Counted from the stretch's first letter, positions 28,920 to 37,658 are shown. The stretch: 64,000 nt of DNA from Mesorhizobium wenxiniae (GCF_002284535.1 NZ_NPKH01000020.1:558001-622000); one strand, 5' to 3'. Numbers and translations are program-made. The notes: a model not told the origin generated them from the sequence alone.

Positions 28920-29201
28920 CGAGTCCGGCGAGCCTGCGTCTCCGGAGGGAACGGACGACGCGGGGAGCAACCCGATCTGGCAGCAATAGCGATTGCGCCT
29001 TATCTCGGCGAAGGCGGTTTTTCCGCTGCTCGGCAACAGAAACTCTTGAATAGTACACGGCTTTCACCAATTCGATTTTGCTGGGCGAGTCACCCGGCGG
29101 TACAGACGGCGGGACCTATACAGCCCCTCGTCTACTTCGGAGGATGCGGCTGTGAGCGCGAGATTCTGTACGAGATACGTGTATCGTCAGGGAGGCCTGA
29201 A

Positions 29202-29306
29202 ATGCGCCGGGATTATCGCGACTGGGATGCTGTGATGCTTTGGTCGGGTATCGGATTCATTCTGATCCTATGGTCCACGTCGATTCTCAAGGCCCTAACC
29301 GAGTGA
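29202..29306 (+). CDS. Possible 34-residue single-span membrane peptide
   Basis: A ribosome site GGGAGG (29190-29195) precedes ATG 29202. The peptide begins MRRDYRDWDAVMLWSG and has one hydrophobic span (GIGFILILWSTSIL) before KALTE. The charged N-terminus followed by a single span is like many small stress membrane peptides. No homologue is recognised; expression is unproven. Confidence 0.45.
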   Translation: MRRDYRDWDAVMLWSGIGFILILWSTSILKALTE

Positions 29307-29388
29307 TTCAGAAAAGGGCGGGTCCTTGGCCGCCTCCTATGTTGAATTCGTATTGGCAGAAGCAGCCGCACTTCGCAGATCCGCATTC

Positions 29389-29697
29389 GTGACCTATGGT
29401 ATCCGGGCCCTCCCTTGGGACAAGATTGATACCGCGCTGAAGACGTTCGAGAAGATGCCGCCAGGCTAACCGGCCCGGCGGCAGGGCGGACGCGCACTAT
29501 CTTCAGGAGGCGGATCTGCGCCCACGACGGCATTACGGATCGAAGGCACGGCAGGCAGAAAGGAAAATAGTGCACTGTCACCGCAGTTCGCGGTTGTGCC
29601 CATGACACTCAGCGATTGCCGTACTCGTCAATGGCGGCGCCACCATGCCTGGGGGAATTCGAGCCCGTTCTCGTTCCTTCCCCACGGAGCAAGGTCG
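29389..29697. pseudogene. Broken duplicate of the GFA and DUF899 gene ends
   Basis: It matches 27098-27402. Plus-strand 29389-29469 encodes the last 26 residues of a GFA-like protein (VTYGIRALPWDKIDTALK, then TFEKMPPG and stop) with no start. On the minus strand the C-terminal end of a DUF899 protein (APWGRNENGLEFPQAWWRRH) is followed by a stop caused by one extra T. Both fragments lack their 5' parts, so neither can be functional. Confidence 0.9.
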
Positions 29698-30032
29698 CAT
29701 CAGACCGGCTGCGCATGATCTGCGAATGCGAAGCCGCTGATATCGCCAGCGTTCGGAACGTCCAGCACGAGGCTGAAGCCAGGTTTGAGCGGCTGCCGAT
29801 GTGCTGGGCGAGCCGTGAGATCCAGTCGTCAGGCTAGTGCGGATGAAAGTTGCAAGCCGTCGTTGTGTGTCGGAACCTAGCCAGCAGGCAACCGCTCATT
29901 TCTAGATCGAAGTGCGCCTCGCCGAATGCAGCGTCCAGGCGTGCCACCGTGGCGGCGATGCGCCAATCTTCCATGACCGTGAAGGACGCATGTGAGGGAC
30001 GAGGAGGAGGAGGAGGCCCGGTCCTGTTCGCG
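29698..30032. other. 335-bp stretch with no supported gene
   Basis: A 46-codon minus-strand frame (29834-29974, starting MEDWRIAATVARLDAAFG) is the only candidate, with no recognisable family or clear ribosome site. The rest appears non-coding debris between the duplicated fragment and the QueA-like gene. Confidence 0.45.
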
Positions 30033-31067
30033 CTATAGATGCAGCGGTTGGCGATTGAGCAGCATGGAATCGCCGAATTCATGCGTGCGGTATCGGTACG
30101 CGGTGAAGGCTGCGGAGGCCTTGGCGAGCAGAGCATCGTCGGCAAAGGCACGCAGGAGCTCGAAATGGCTTTCGCCGGGTTGGTGGACGCCTGTGAGAAT
30201 AGCATCGACCACGTGAAGCCGCGTGTCCCGCGCGATGCGCCCTGTCGCAATGGCATTTTCGGCACGCACATTCCCGTCGGGATTGGCGGCCGCCTCAAGC
30301 GCGCGCACTACACTCGTGCCGATCGCGATGATGCGGCCGCCGCGGAGCTTCGCCCGCGCAACCTGCGCCGCGGTGCGCTCAGGGATGCGGTACGGCTCGT
30401 CGAAAGGGAGGCGCAGGTCGAGCGCGGGATCGCCGGTGGAGGAAACGCCTGCGGCATGCGTGACTGTTGCGAAGCCGACGCCGCGCCGACGCCAGGCTTG
30501 GAGCGTGCGCCAGTCGAGTGCAAAGCCTGCCGACGGCGCCTCGAACGCGACCGGCCCGGCGGCAATCTTTGTCCAGACATCCCACAGTGCCAACGGCTCG
30601 GGAACATGCGCGTACTGAATCGGCCGGCCGTGCTGCGCCAGTCCAGCAAGCACCGCTGCGCGATTGCCTTGGAAGCGCAGCTCGAGAAGGCGAGGATGGT
30701 CGAGAAGGCGCTCTACGACGGCTTCCAGCGGTCCGAGCCGGAGGCGATCGCCTGGTGACAGCGGAGGCGGCGGCAGCCGGTCTTCCGTGCGCGTGCGGTG
30801 ATCGCCCGCGCCGAAGGCAATAGCCACGAAGCGGGTCGGATCGGGAAGTGACAGCCAACCTGCCAGGCGAATCTCGATAGCCTTTTCGCTGGGGACATGC
30901 GTGCCGTGCAAGCTGGCAGGCAAGGTCGCGGCGTCGTTGCCGACGACCAGATCGCCGGGATCGAATAGCATCGCGAGTCCAGCGCGCGGCAGGTCACGCA
31001 TCGTGCCGTCTGCCTCGATGACGAACAGCCTGGCGGAGCGCCGGTCGGGACGGTCGGCGGCAATCAT
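30033..31067 (-). CDS. QueA-like S-adenosylmethionine:tRNA ribosyltransferase-isomerase family protein
   Basis: The product is 344 residues. Family marks are RRSARLFVIEADG, DLVVGNDAATLPASL, GRPIQYAHVPEPLALWDVWT, GGRIIAIGTSVVRALEAAA and HVVDAILTGVHQPGESHFELL. QueA makes epoxyqueuosine in tRNA. This copy starts later than canonical QueA, lacks tgt or queG neighbours, and overlaps an SDR gene under SoxR-like control, so it may be a paralogue with another substrate. Its ATG overlaps the SDR stop by 4 bp. Confidence 0.85.
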   Translation of the reverse strand: MIAADRPDRRSARLFVIEADGTMRDLPRAGLAMLFDPGDLVVGNDAATLPASLHGTHVPSEKAIEIRLAGWLSLPDPTRFVAIAFGAGDHRTRTEDRLPPPPLSPGDRLRLGPLEAVVERLLDHPRLLELRFQGNRAAVLAGLAQHGRPIQYAHVPEPLALWDVWTKIAAGPVAFEAPSAGFALDWRTLQAWRRRGVGFATVTHAAGVSSTGDPALDLRLPFDEPYRIPERTAAQVARAKLRGGRIIAIGTSVVRALEAAANPDGNVRAENAIATGRIARDTRLHVVDAILTGVHQPGESHFELLRAFADDALLAKASAAFTAYRYRTHEFGDSMLLNRQPLHL

Positions 31068-31786
31068 CCGCGTGTCCCGGCGAGAGCCGCTGTGCTGACC
31101 GGCAACGCGTCGAGCATCTTTTCGATGATCTCGGCAGCAGCCACTTCGGGGCGCTTCAATGTCGACGGGTCGGCGTCAGGAAGCGCCAGCGCGTGCAGCG
31201 GGGTGTCCATATCGCCGGGATCGAGCGCGAGGAGCCGGATGCCGTCGGCTTTCGCCTCCTCGTCCCAAATCGCCGTGAGATGGGCAAGAGCAGCCTTGCT
31301 CGCGCCATACGCGCCCCAGCCGGGATAGGCGTTCACCGCCGCGTCGCTGGAGATGTTGATCACCAGCGCGCCACGGCCCTCGCGTGCCGACACGGCAAGC
31401 GCACCGAACAGGGCTTTCGTTAGCCGGAACGCGCCGACGAGATTGACCGCGAGTGCTTTTTCCAACTCCTCGCACTCGGTATCGGCAAGAAGCGCCAGAG
31501 GAACAGGTCCGAGGCTCGACGCATTGTTGATCAGGACGTCGAGCCCGCCGAGGCTGGCGGTGACTTGCAACGCGATCGGATAGATGTCTTCCTTCTTGCC
31601 GACGTCGCCGACAATCCCGTGCGCGCCGGTCTCGTCGGCGATCCGTTCGACGTCCGCGGTGGTGCGGGCGACGAAGGCGACGGACGCACCCTGCTCGGCA
31701 AGCTGCCGCACAAGAGCCAGTCCGAGGCCGGACGTGCCGCCCGTGACCGCCACGCGAAGTCCCTGAAGATCGATATTCGTCTGCAT
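31064..31786 (-). CDS. Short-chain dehydrogenase/reductase (SDR)
   Basis: The product is 240 residues. The NAD(P) motif is TGGTSGLGLA (TGxxxGxG), NNAS follows in the middle, and the catalytic YxxxK is in YGASKAALAHL with a Ser in NISSDAA. Substrate is unknown. It is the first gene of a two-gene unit with the QueA-like gene and faces a SoxR-type regulator across a perfect palindrome. Confidence 0.92.
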   Translation of the reverse strand: MQTNIDLQGLRVAVTGGTSGLGLALVRQLAEQGASVAFVARTTADVERIADETGAHGIVGDVGKKEDIYPIALQVTASLGGLDVLINNASSLGPVPLALLADTECEELEKALAVNLVGAFRLTKALFGALAVSAREGRGALVINISSDAAVNAYPGWGAYGASKAALAHLTAIWDEEAKADGIRLLALDPGDMDTPLHALALPDADPSTLKRPEVAAAEIIEKMLDALPVSTAALAGTRG

Positions 31787-31825
31787 TGCCGGTGCTCCTT
31801 CAATCTGTACTGCCGTTGCTACAAG

Positions 31826-31841
31826 TTCAAGTTAACTTGAA
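31826..31841. promoter_or_regulatory. SoxR-type operator
   Basis: TTCAAGTTAACTTGAA is a perfect 16-bp palindrome 40 bp from the SDR start and 31 bp from the regulator start. It matches the core of known SoxR operators (CCTCAAGTTAACTTGAGG). SoxR-family proteins bind between -35 and -10 of the target gene; the SDR is the likely target. Confidence 0.85.
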
Positions 31842-31871
31842 GTCAAGCGGGAATTGTGCTTTCGTTCATGC

Positions 31872-32306
31872 ATGGAATCCATGCTGACCATCACCGACGT
31901 GTCGCGGCGCAGCGGCGTCGCCTCATCGGCATTGCGTTTCTACGAGGAGCGCGGGCTGATCGCTTCCGAGCGGGCTGGCTCGGGGCATAGGCGCTATCCG
32001 CGCTCGGTGCTGCGCCGGATCGCCTTCATCGTCTTCGCGCAGCGAATTGGGCTGACGCTTGAGGAGATTGGCGGCGAACTCGCCAAGTTGCCAGCCGATC
32101 GCGTGCCGTCACGTCGGGACTGGTCGCGTTTGTCGGGCCGGTGGACCAAGCGCATCGACCAGCGCATCGCCGAGTTGCAGCGTCTGAGGTCCGGGCTTAC
32201 CGAGTGCATCGGTTGCGGCTGCCTGTCGATCGACCGGTGTAGCCTTGCGAACCCTGCCGATATGGCAGGTCGCAAGGGGCCGGGGCCGAGGTATTGGCTG
32301 GGATGA
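31872..32306 (+). CDS. soxR: SoxR-family redox sensor (MerR family)
   Basis: The product is 144 residues. It has the MerR winged helix (LTITDVSRRSGVASSALRFYEERGLI), a dimerisation helix and the [2Fe-2S] motif with four cysteines C112, C115, C117 and C123 in ECIGCGCLSIDRCSL. SoxR activates transcription when the cluster is oxidised by redox-cycling compounds. Start 31872 is chosen; 31881 is also possible. It diverges from the SDR gene across the palindrome above. Confidence 0.93.
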   Translation: MESMLTITDVSRRSGVASSALRFYEERGLIASERAGSGHRRYPRSVLRRIAFIVFAQRIGLTLEEIGGELAKLPADRVPSRRDWSRLSGRWTKRIDQRIAELQRLRSGLTECIGCGCLSIDRCSLANPADMAGRKGPGPRYWLG

Positions 32307-32539
32307 GTTGGCGGCGTGCCTGTCAGAGCCGCTTGTCCGGTGTGATGGGCAGTTCGCGGATGCATTTGACAGTGCACTTTTTGTCGGGCTCGGTGGTAAA
32401 AGCCGGCCTTATTGATGTCCGGGTGCGCCAGGATGTCGAGCTTCCTCCTTGTCGCGGATAGCGATGTCTGAAGGATCGACGAGGACGGTGGCCAAGGCGC
32501 AACAGCTCCGACAGCGCGGCGCGAAGCTGCGGCCGGGAA

Positions 32540-33376
32540 TTACGGTCCTGACGCCAGACCAAGCGTTTGACGCGCCTCGTTGACGGTGGCCACACGCCGG
32601 CCAAGCCTCTCGACTGAGGCCGCCGCGAGTTCGACGAGCTCGGCGTTGCTGCGCGCCAGGCGTTCCCTAGTGATCCTGATATTATCCTCAAGTCCGGTAC
32701 GCACTGCGTCTGCTCCGCGTGCCAACGCCCATTGCATTACGATCGTCTGGTTGCGGCCTATTCCGGCCGCCGTCCAGGTGGATTGTGGAAACAGGAATTT
32801 CGCTTCCCTGAGGAGCGCGTCGAGCAATCTCTCCTCCGCAGGCAGTGCGTTTTGCACGCCCATGACAAACTGGATGTGCGGGCGTTCACCTATAAGTCCG
32901 CCGTCGGCCAGCCGCCTGGCAGTGTGAAGGTGCGAGAGGTCGAAGATTTCGATCTCCGGCAGCACGCCATTTGCCTTCATCGCGGTTGCGAGATCACCGA
33001 TCAGGGCGGGATGGTTCTCGTAGACTATGGATGGGAAGTTGACCGAACCGGTCGAAAGCGAGGCCATGTCCGGCTTCAGATAAAGTGCTGAGCCACGCGC
33101 GGCAGGATCACGACCGCGCCCGCCGGTCGAAAACTGGACGATCATACCGGGGCAGTGCCTACGCACCCCCGCCTGAACGGCAGCGAAGCGCGTTGGTTCA
33201 GACGATGAACTCTGATCGTCATTGCGCACGTGGATGTGCACCAGCGACGCACCTGCTTCAAAGGCTTCCTGGGTCGACTCGATCTGTTCGGCCACGCTGA
33301 TTGGCACGGCAGGATTGTCTTCCTTGCGTGGCAGCGAGCCGGTGATCGCAACGGCGATGATACAGGGTTCAGGCAT
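32540..33376 (-). CDS. BKACE (beta-keto acid cleavage enzyme, DUF849)
   Basis: The product is 278 residues. The family uses acetyl-CoA and zinc to cleave beta-keto acids to acetoacetate and an acyl-CoA. Zinc ligands are in VHIHVRND, and other family blocks are IVQFSTGGRGRD, LKPDMASLSTGSVNF, IEIFDLSHL, QFVMGVQNALPA and GADAVRTGLEDNI. It is 9 bp after aroQ in a quinate/shikimate operon, which suggests a ring-cleavage product as substrate, perhaps 3-oxoadipate. Confidence 0.9.
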   Translation of the reverse strand: MPEPCIIAVAITGSLPRKEDNPAVPISVAEQIESTQEAFEAGASLVHIHVRNDDQSSSSEPTRFAAVQAGVRRHCPGMIVQFSTGGRGRDPAARGSALYLKPDMASLSTGSVNFPSIVYENHPALIGDLATAMKANGVLPEIEIFDLSHLHTARRLADGGLIGERPHIQFVMGVQNALPAEERLLDALLREAKFLFPQSTWTAAGIGRNQTIVMQWALARGADAVRTGLEDNIRITRERLARSNAELVELAAASVERLGRRVATVNEARQTLGLASGP

Positions 33377-33385
33377 GGCGATACA

Positions 33386-33820
33386 CTATCGGTCGACCTG
33401 GTCCATGAGCCAGCGGATCGCGAGCGGATACCCCTCGGCGCCGAGCCCCGCGATCACGCCGGTGGCGACCTTCGATACCAGCGACCGATGATAGATCTCC
33501 TCGCGGCGATGGATGTTCGAGATATGCAGTTCGACGATCGGGCCCGGAAACATTTTGAGCGCATCGAGCACCGGGATCGAAATGAAGCTCAAACCCGCGG
33601 AATTGATCAGAATGCCCGCGCCTTCGTCGATCGCCTCATGGACCCAGTTGACGATTTCGCCCTCAATGTTCGACTGGTGAAAACGGATCGGATGGTCGCC
33701 GGCGGCGTCACGGCACATCTCCTCGATTTCTGCGAGTGTCGTCCTCCCATAGATCTCCGGCTCGCGCATGCCGAGCCGGTTGAGATTTGGGCCGTTGAGA
33801 ACGAAGATTGGCTTGGTCAT
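33386..33820 (-). CDS. aroQ: Type II 3-dehydroquinate dehydratase (catabolic)
   Basis: The product is 144 residues and converts 3-dehydroquinate to 3-dehydroshikimate. The family start IFVLNGPNLNRLGMREPEIYG and the catalytic histidine in VELHISNIHRREEI are present. The substrate loop reads NSAGLSFISIPVLDAL rather than the biosynthetic NPGAYTHTSVALRDAL, a difference I associate with catabolic copies. It is 4 bp after dctM. Confidence 0.93.
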   Translation of the reverse strand: MTKPIFVLNGPNLNRLGMREPEIYGRTTLAEIEEMCRDAAGDHPIRFHQSNIEGEIVNWVHEAIDEGAGILINSAGLSFISIPVLDALKMFPGPIVELHISNIHRREEIYHRSLVSKVATGVIAGLGAEGYPLAIRWLMDQVDR

Positions 33821-33824
33821 GGTC

Positions 33825-35126
33825 CTATCCTTGATATCCCAGCAGGCGCGGCAGCCACAACACCAGCGATGGGAAGAAGGTGATCAGCATCAGGGCGGCA
33901 ATCATGGCGTAGAGAAACGGCATTACGTCGTGCACCAGGTCGCGCAGCGGCACTTCTGCGATGCGGGTCATGATGAACAGCAGCAACCCGTAGGGCGGGG
34001 TGACGAGCCCGAGCATGATGTTGACGACGACCATCACGCCGAAATGCACCATGTCGACGCCGAGCGCCTTCGCTGTCGGAATCAGCACCGGCACGATCAC
34101 CAGCAGGATAGTCGTGCCCTCCAGCAAGCAGCCCAGGATCAGCAGCAGGATGTTGACCAGGCTCAGGAAACCCATCGGCGAAAGATCCCAGGACTGCAGG
34201 ATCACCGACAGCGACTGCGGAATGTTCTCAACCGTGACAACGTAGTTGAACACCAGGGCGCCGGCGATGAGCATTCCGATCGAGGCGGTGGTGCGGGCGC
34301 TGTTGAGAAGCGCATGGTAGAGCTGACCCGGCGTCACGCTGCGATAGATCGCGACCGAGATGAGCAGCGCGTAGCCGGCGGCGACCGCAGCGGCCTCGGT
34401 CGGGGTCATCACGCCGCCCCTTATGCCGACCAGCAGGACGACCGGCAGCATCAGCGCCGGAAATGCGCGCAAGGTGATCCCCGGAACTTCCCTGAGCGGC
34501 ACCGGCTTCTCGACCGGAAAGTTTTTCCGGCGCGCGTCGATGGCGACGATGATCATCTGCGACAGCGCGAGAAGAAGGCCCGGCACGATACCCGCAATGA
34601 AGAGATAGCCGATCGATGCATCCGAGATTAGCGCATAGATGACCAGCGGAATTGACGGAGGAATGATCGGGCCGATGACGGAGGTGACGGCTGTCAGCGC
34701 AGCGGCATAGCTCGCCGGGTACTTGCCATCCTTAGTCATGAGTTTCTGCATCATCTTGCCGGTGCCCGCGGCGTCGGCGATGGCCGAGCCGGACATGCCG
34801 GCGAAGATGATCGACTGCAGCACGTTGACTTGCGCCAGGCCGCCGCGGAAACGGCCGACGACGGCGTTGCAGAATTGCAGCAGCCGGTCGGTCATTGTCC
34901 CGGCGTTCATCAACTCCGCGGCGAGAATGAACATCGGTACGGCAAGCAGAATGTAGCTTGTGTAGAGCCCGTTGAGGAGCTGCTCGGCGGAGGTTCCCAT
35001 GTCGAGCCCTGCAAGCCAGAGATAGAGGATCGACCCGGCGATCATCGAGTGACCGATCGGCAGGCCAAGCAAGGCCAGCGCTGTGATCGCAACGACTGAC
35101 AGCGAAAAGGGGCTCGCGAGATTCAT
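33825..35126 (-). CDS. dctM: TRAP transporter large permease (DctM)
   Basis: The product is 433 residues with about twelve hydrophobic segments. Characteristic sequences are LLAVPMFILAAELMNAGTMTDRL, FAGMSGSAIADAAGTGKMM and IIPPSIPLVIYALISD. It overlaps dctQ by 4 bp. It carries the substrate across the membrane with sodium; quinate or shikimate is the expected cargo from context. Confidence 0.95.
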   Translation of the reverse strand: MNLASPFSLSVVAITALALLGLPIGHSMIAGSILYLWLAGLDMGTSAEQLLNGLYTSYILLAVPMFILAAELMNAGTMTDRLLQFCNAVVGRFRGGLAQVNVLQSIIFAGMSGSAIADAAGTGKMMQKLMTKDGKYPASYAAALTAVTSVIGPIIPPSIPLVIYALISDASIGYLFIAGIVPGLLLALSQMIIVAIDARRKNFPVEKPVPLREVPGITLRAFPALMLPVVLLVGIRGGVMTPTEAAAVAAGYALLISVAIYRSVTPGQLYHALLNSARTTASIGMLIAGALVFNYVVTVENIPQSLSVILQSWDLSPMGFLSLVNILLLILGCLLEGTTILLVIVPVLIPTAKALGVDMVHFGVMVVVNIMLGLVTPPYGLLLFIMTRIAEVPLRDLVHDVMPFLYAMIAALMLITFFPSLVLWLPRLLGYQG

Positions 35127-35641
35127 ACGCCGGAGCTCGCTTTCGTGGGGTCAAATTCCGCCGGTGCTTCGCCGCGCAGAGCACGCCACGCCAGCCATAG
35201 GTAGCGGGCGATCACGGCGACCACGAAGACCAGATAGATCGAGAACAGCCAGTCGAAGCGTATCTTGAGGTAGGCGGTGCTCTCGACCTTCATGAAGGTC
35301 ACGTAGTCGAAGACGGCCAGAAAGGACCAGCCATAGAGCGCGACGAGAGCGATTGCGAAGGCAAGTGTCATTACCCGCCTAATGTCCGGACCGACTGTGG
35401 CGTAGAGGAGATCAAAACGGATTTCCTCTTCTTCACGAACGACGAACGCTGCGCCGAACAGCACAACCCAGATCCAGAGTACGATGGTGAGCTCGTTGCT
35501 CCAGCCGGTCGGCCAGTTGAGAAGGTAGCGAAAAGCAACCTGCAGCAGAAACGCGGCGAACATGGTGCCGATTGCGATGGCGATGGCGTTCTCGGCGCGC
35601 CGGTAGAGCCAGCCGCCGACCTTTCTCAATCCCGGGTTCAT
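35123..35641 (-). CDS. dctQ: TRAP transporter small permease (DctQ)
   Basis: The product is 172 residues with four predicted membrane segments. AFLLQVAFRYLLNWPTGWSNELTIVLWIWVVLFGAAFVVREEEEIRFD is the typical first half (R-Y and N-E-L blocks). It lies between dctP and dctM and overlaps the latter. The 73-bp gap to dctP has no terminator-like hairpin. Confidence 0.93.
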   Translation of the reverse strand: MNPGLRKVGGWLYRRAENAIAIAIGTMFAAFLLQVAFRYLLNWPTGWSNELTIVLWIWVVLFGAAFVVREEEEIRFDLLYATVGPDIRRVMTLAFAIALVALYGWSFLAVFDYVTFMKVESTAYLKIRFDWLFSIYLVFVVAVIARYLWLAWRALRGEAPAEFDPTKASSGV

Positions 35642-35714
35642 AATGCCTCCCTGGCGGGCGTCTGGCCAAACGGGCCAGCCGCTCGCAAGCGGACCGGCCG
35701 GCGAGTTCGTCGCG

Positions 35715-36701
35715 TCAAAGCGCGTTGATCTTGTCGATCATCCCGGCAGGCCATTCCTTGGCCAGGTCGGAGGCAAGATATTGCTCCTGCACATGCTTGC
35801 GGAATGCTGCGACATCGGGCTCGTAGATCTTCAGGCCCTTGCCCTTGAATGTTTCAACGAGTTCCTTCTCGCGCGTCAGGTGTTTCTCTGTCGAGAAGTC
35901 GATCGCCTTGTCCGCCGCGGCCTGGACCTTTGCCTGCTTCTCGGCCCCCATCTCGTCCCACACCTTTTTCGAGATGCTGAGAAGGTCGAAACCGACAAGG
36001 TGCGAGGTAAGTACGATCTGCGACATGACCTCGTAGAACTTCATGTTCTCGACGTTGGGCAACGGGTTGTCCTGCCCGTCGATTGCGCCTGTCTGCAGGC
36101 CGGTATAGACCTCGGCGTATGCCATGGGCGTAGGGTTCGCGCCGAGCGCCTGGCCGAGGAATTGCCAGGCGTCGCCACCCGGCATACGCAGCTTGATGCC
36201 GGCCATATCGGCGGGAGTCTTGATTTCCTTGTCCGGCTTCAGACCGACCTGGCGCAGGCCGAAATAGGTGGGGCCGAGCACCCTCACGCCGAGTTGGTCC
36301 TCGGTCATCCTCTTCAGCTCCGCCCCGGCATCGCTGGCAAAGAAGGCCTTCAGGTGCGCGGCGTCACGGAACAGGTAGCCGGCGGTGACGATAGACCACG
36401 CCGGAATCTGCTTGGAGATGTCCTGCGGGGCAACGTTGCCCATCTCAAGATTGCCGCGCTGGATGGCGACAAGTTCGGTGCCCTGCTTGAACAGGTTCCC
36501 GCCGTAATAACCCTCGAAGGCAAAGTCGTCCTTGATGGCGTCGGCGAACAATTTCATCATCTCGGCCCGGATGTCCTGTTCCGAGAACACGGCCGAGAAA
36601 CGCAGTTTCGGTTTGTCCTGAGCGAAGGCGGGAACGGCGGCCCCGGCGGCGAGTGCGCCGGCGGCGACCATAAACAGGCGTCGGTTCATTTCAGCTTTCA
36701 T
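35715..36701 (-). CDS. dctP: TRAP transporter substrate-binding protein (DctP)
   Basis: The product is 328 residues with a twin-arginine-like signal (MNRRLFMVAAGALAAGAAV) ending at AFAQ. The binding-fold marks are LRMPGGDAWQFLGQALGANPTPMAYAEVYTGLQTG and GQDNPLPN. R in KLRMPGG is the usual carboxylate-binding arginine, which fits an acid such as quinate or shikimate. A second Met start at 36689 is possible. Gene order P-Q-M is standard. Confidence 0.94.
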   Translation of the reverse strand: MKAEMNRRLFMVAAGALAAGAAVPAFAQDKPKLRFSAVFSEQDIRAEMMKLFADAIKDDFAFEGYYGGNLFKQGTELVAIQRGNLEMGNVAPQDISKQIPAWSIVTAGYLFRDAAHLKAFFASDAGAELKRMTEDQLGVRVLGPTYFGLRQVGLKPDKEIKTPADMAGIKLRMPGGDAWQFLGQALGANPTPMAYAEVYTGLQTGAIDGQDNPLPNVENMKFYEVMSQIVLTSHLVGFDLLSISKKVWDEMGAEKQAKVQAAADKAIDFSTEKHLTREKELVETFKGKGLKIYEPDVAAFRKHVQEQYLASDLAKEWPAGMIDKINAL

Positions 36702-36749
36702 GTCGATTTCCTCCCTATGGTCTTCATATGGTTATAAGCGTCATTGCCT

Positions 36750-37658
36750 TCATGCGGCGGCCTCGAAATGATCTGCCATGGCGCGGCGGTCGGCCTTGCG
36801 CCCGGTGAAGAGTTCGAACGCACGTACGGCCTGATAGATCGCCATGCCGATGCCGGGCAGCGTTCTGCAGCCGATCGTACGGGCCGCGACCAACAACTCT
36901 GTTTCGGTCGGAAAGTAGATTATGTCGGCGACCCATTTTTCGGCTGTCAGAAGAGCCGTGTCGAACGGTGTTCCGGGGTATTTCGCCATGCCCACCGGGG
37001 TCGTGTTGACGATCCCGTTTGCCATGCGCACGGCTGCGGCCGGGTCCGGCCACGTCTCGACGCGACCGCCGAACAAGGCGCCCATGCGCGACGCAAGATC
37101 CGAGGCGCGACTGGGTTGGCTGTCGAGGACGAACAGCCGGCCAACGCCCATTTCCATCAGCGCGTTTGCGACTGCAGCGCCCGCTCCGCCGGCGCCGAAC
37201 ATTGCGACGCAGCCCATCGATGCGCCTGTCATCGCTTCGCGAAAACTCTCCGCGAAACCCCAGCTGTCGGTGTTGTGGCCTTCCTTGCGTCCGCCAGCGA
37301 AGACGACCGTATTCACCGCGCCTATTGCGCGCGCTGCCGGCGACAGCACATCCAGGACGGGCATAACAGCCTGTTTGAACGGATGAGTGACGTTGAGGCC
37401 ATGAAAGCCTGCAATCTCCGCCGCCGCGATCAAGTCGCCGATCGCCGCGTCGGGAAATCCGAGCCGGTCGAAATCGAGCAAAAGGTACGAATAGCCGATG
37501 CCGAGGCGCCGGGCTTCACGCTCGTGCATGCCGGGAGTGCGCGAGGACTGAATGCCGCGTCCGACGAGGCCAATCACGACCTTTTCGCTGTCGCCGCTGG
37601 CGGCGCCCTTGTGCTCGTCCGCAAGACGGCAAAGGAGGTCGACAAGGCTGTCGCCCAT
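36750..37658 (-). CDS. aroE: Shikimate/quinate dehydrogenase (catabolic AroE-like)
   Basis: The product is 302 residues and oxidises quinate/shikimate (or interconverts shikimate and dehydroshikimate) with NAD(P). The catalytic lysine is in NVTHPFKQAV, the aspartate in HNTDSWGF, and the dinucleotide motif is FGAGGAGAAVANAL. Its N-terminal SSRTPGMHEREA in place of SLSPxxHN is typical of a divergent branch. It is first in the minus-strand operon, downstream of the operator at 37776. Confidence 0.92.
   Translation of the reverse strand: MGDSLVDLLCRLADEHKGAASGDSEKVVIGLVGRGIQSSRTPGMHEREARRLGIGYSYLLLDFDRLGFPDAAIGDLIAAAEIAGFHGLNVTHPFKQAVMPVLDVLSPAARAIGAVNTVVFAGGRKEGHNTDSWGFAESFREAMTGASMGCVAMFGAGGAGAAVANALMEMGVGRLFVLDSQPSRASDLASRMGALFGGRVETWPDPAAAVRMANGIVNTTPVGMAKYPGTPFDTALLTAEKWVADIIYFPTETELLVAARTIGCRTLPGIGMAIYQAVRAFELFTGRKADRRAMADHFEAAA

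Noticed and set aside
29834..29974. 46-codon minus-strand frame (MEDWRIAATV...)
   Set aside because: There is no recognised family, no good ribosome site, and it lies in gene debris.
32307..32539. Possible coding remnant on the minus strand (ending PDKKCTVKCIRELPITP)
   Set aside because: The peptide looks protein-like, but no start, family or conserved motif could be identified in this 233-bp gap.
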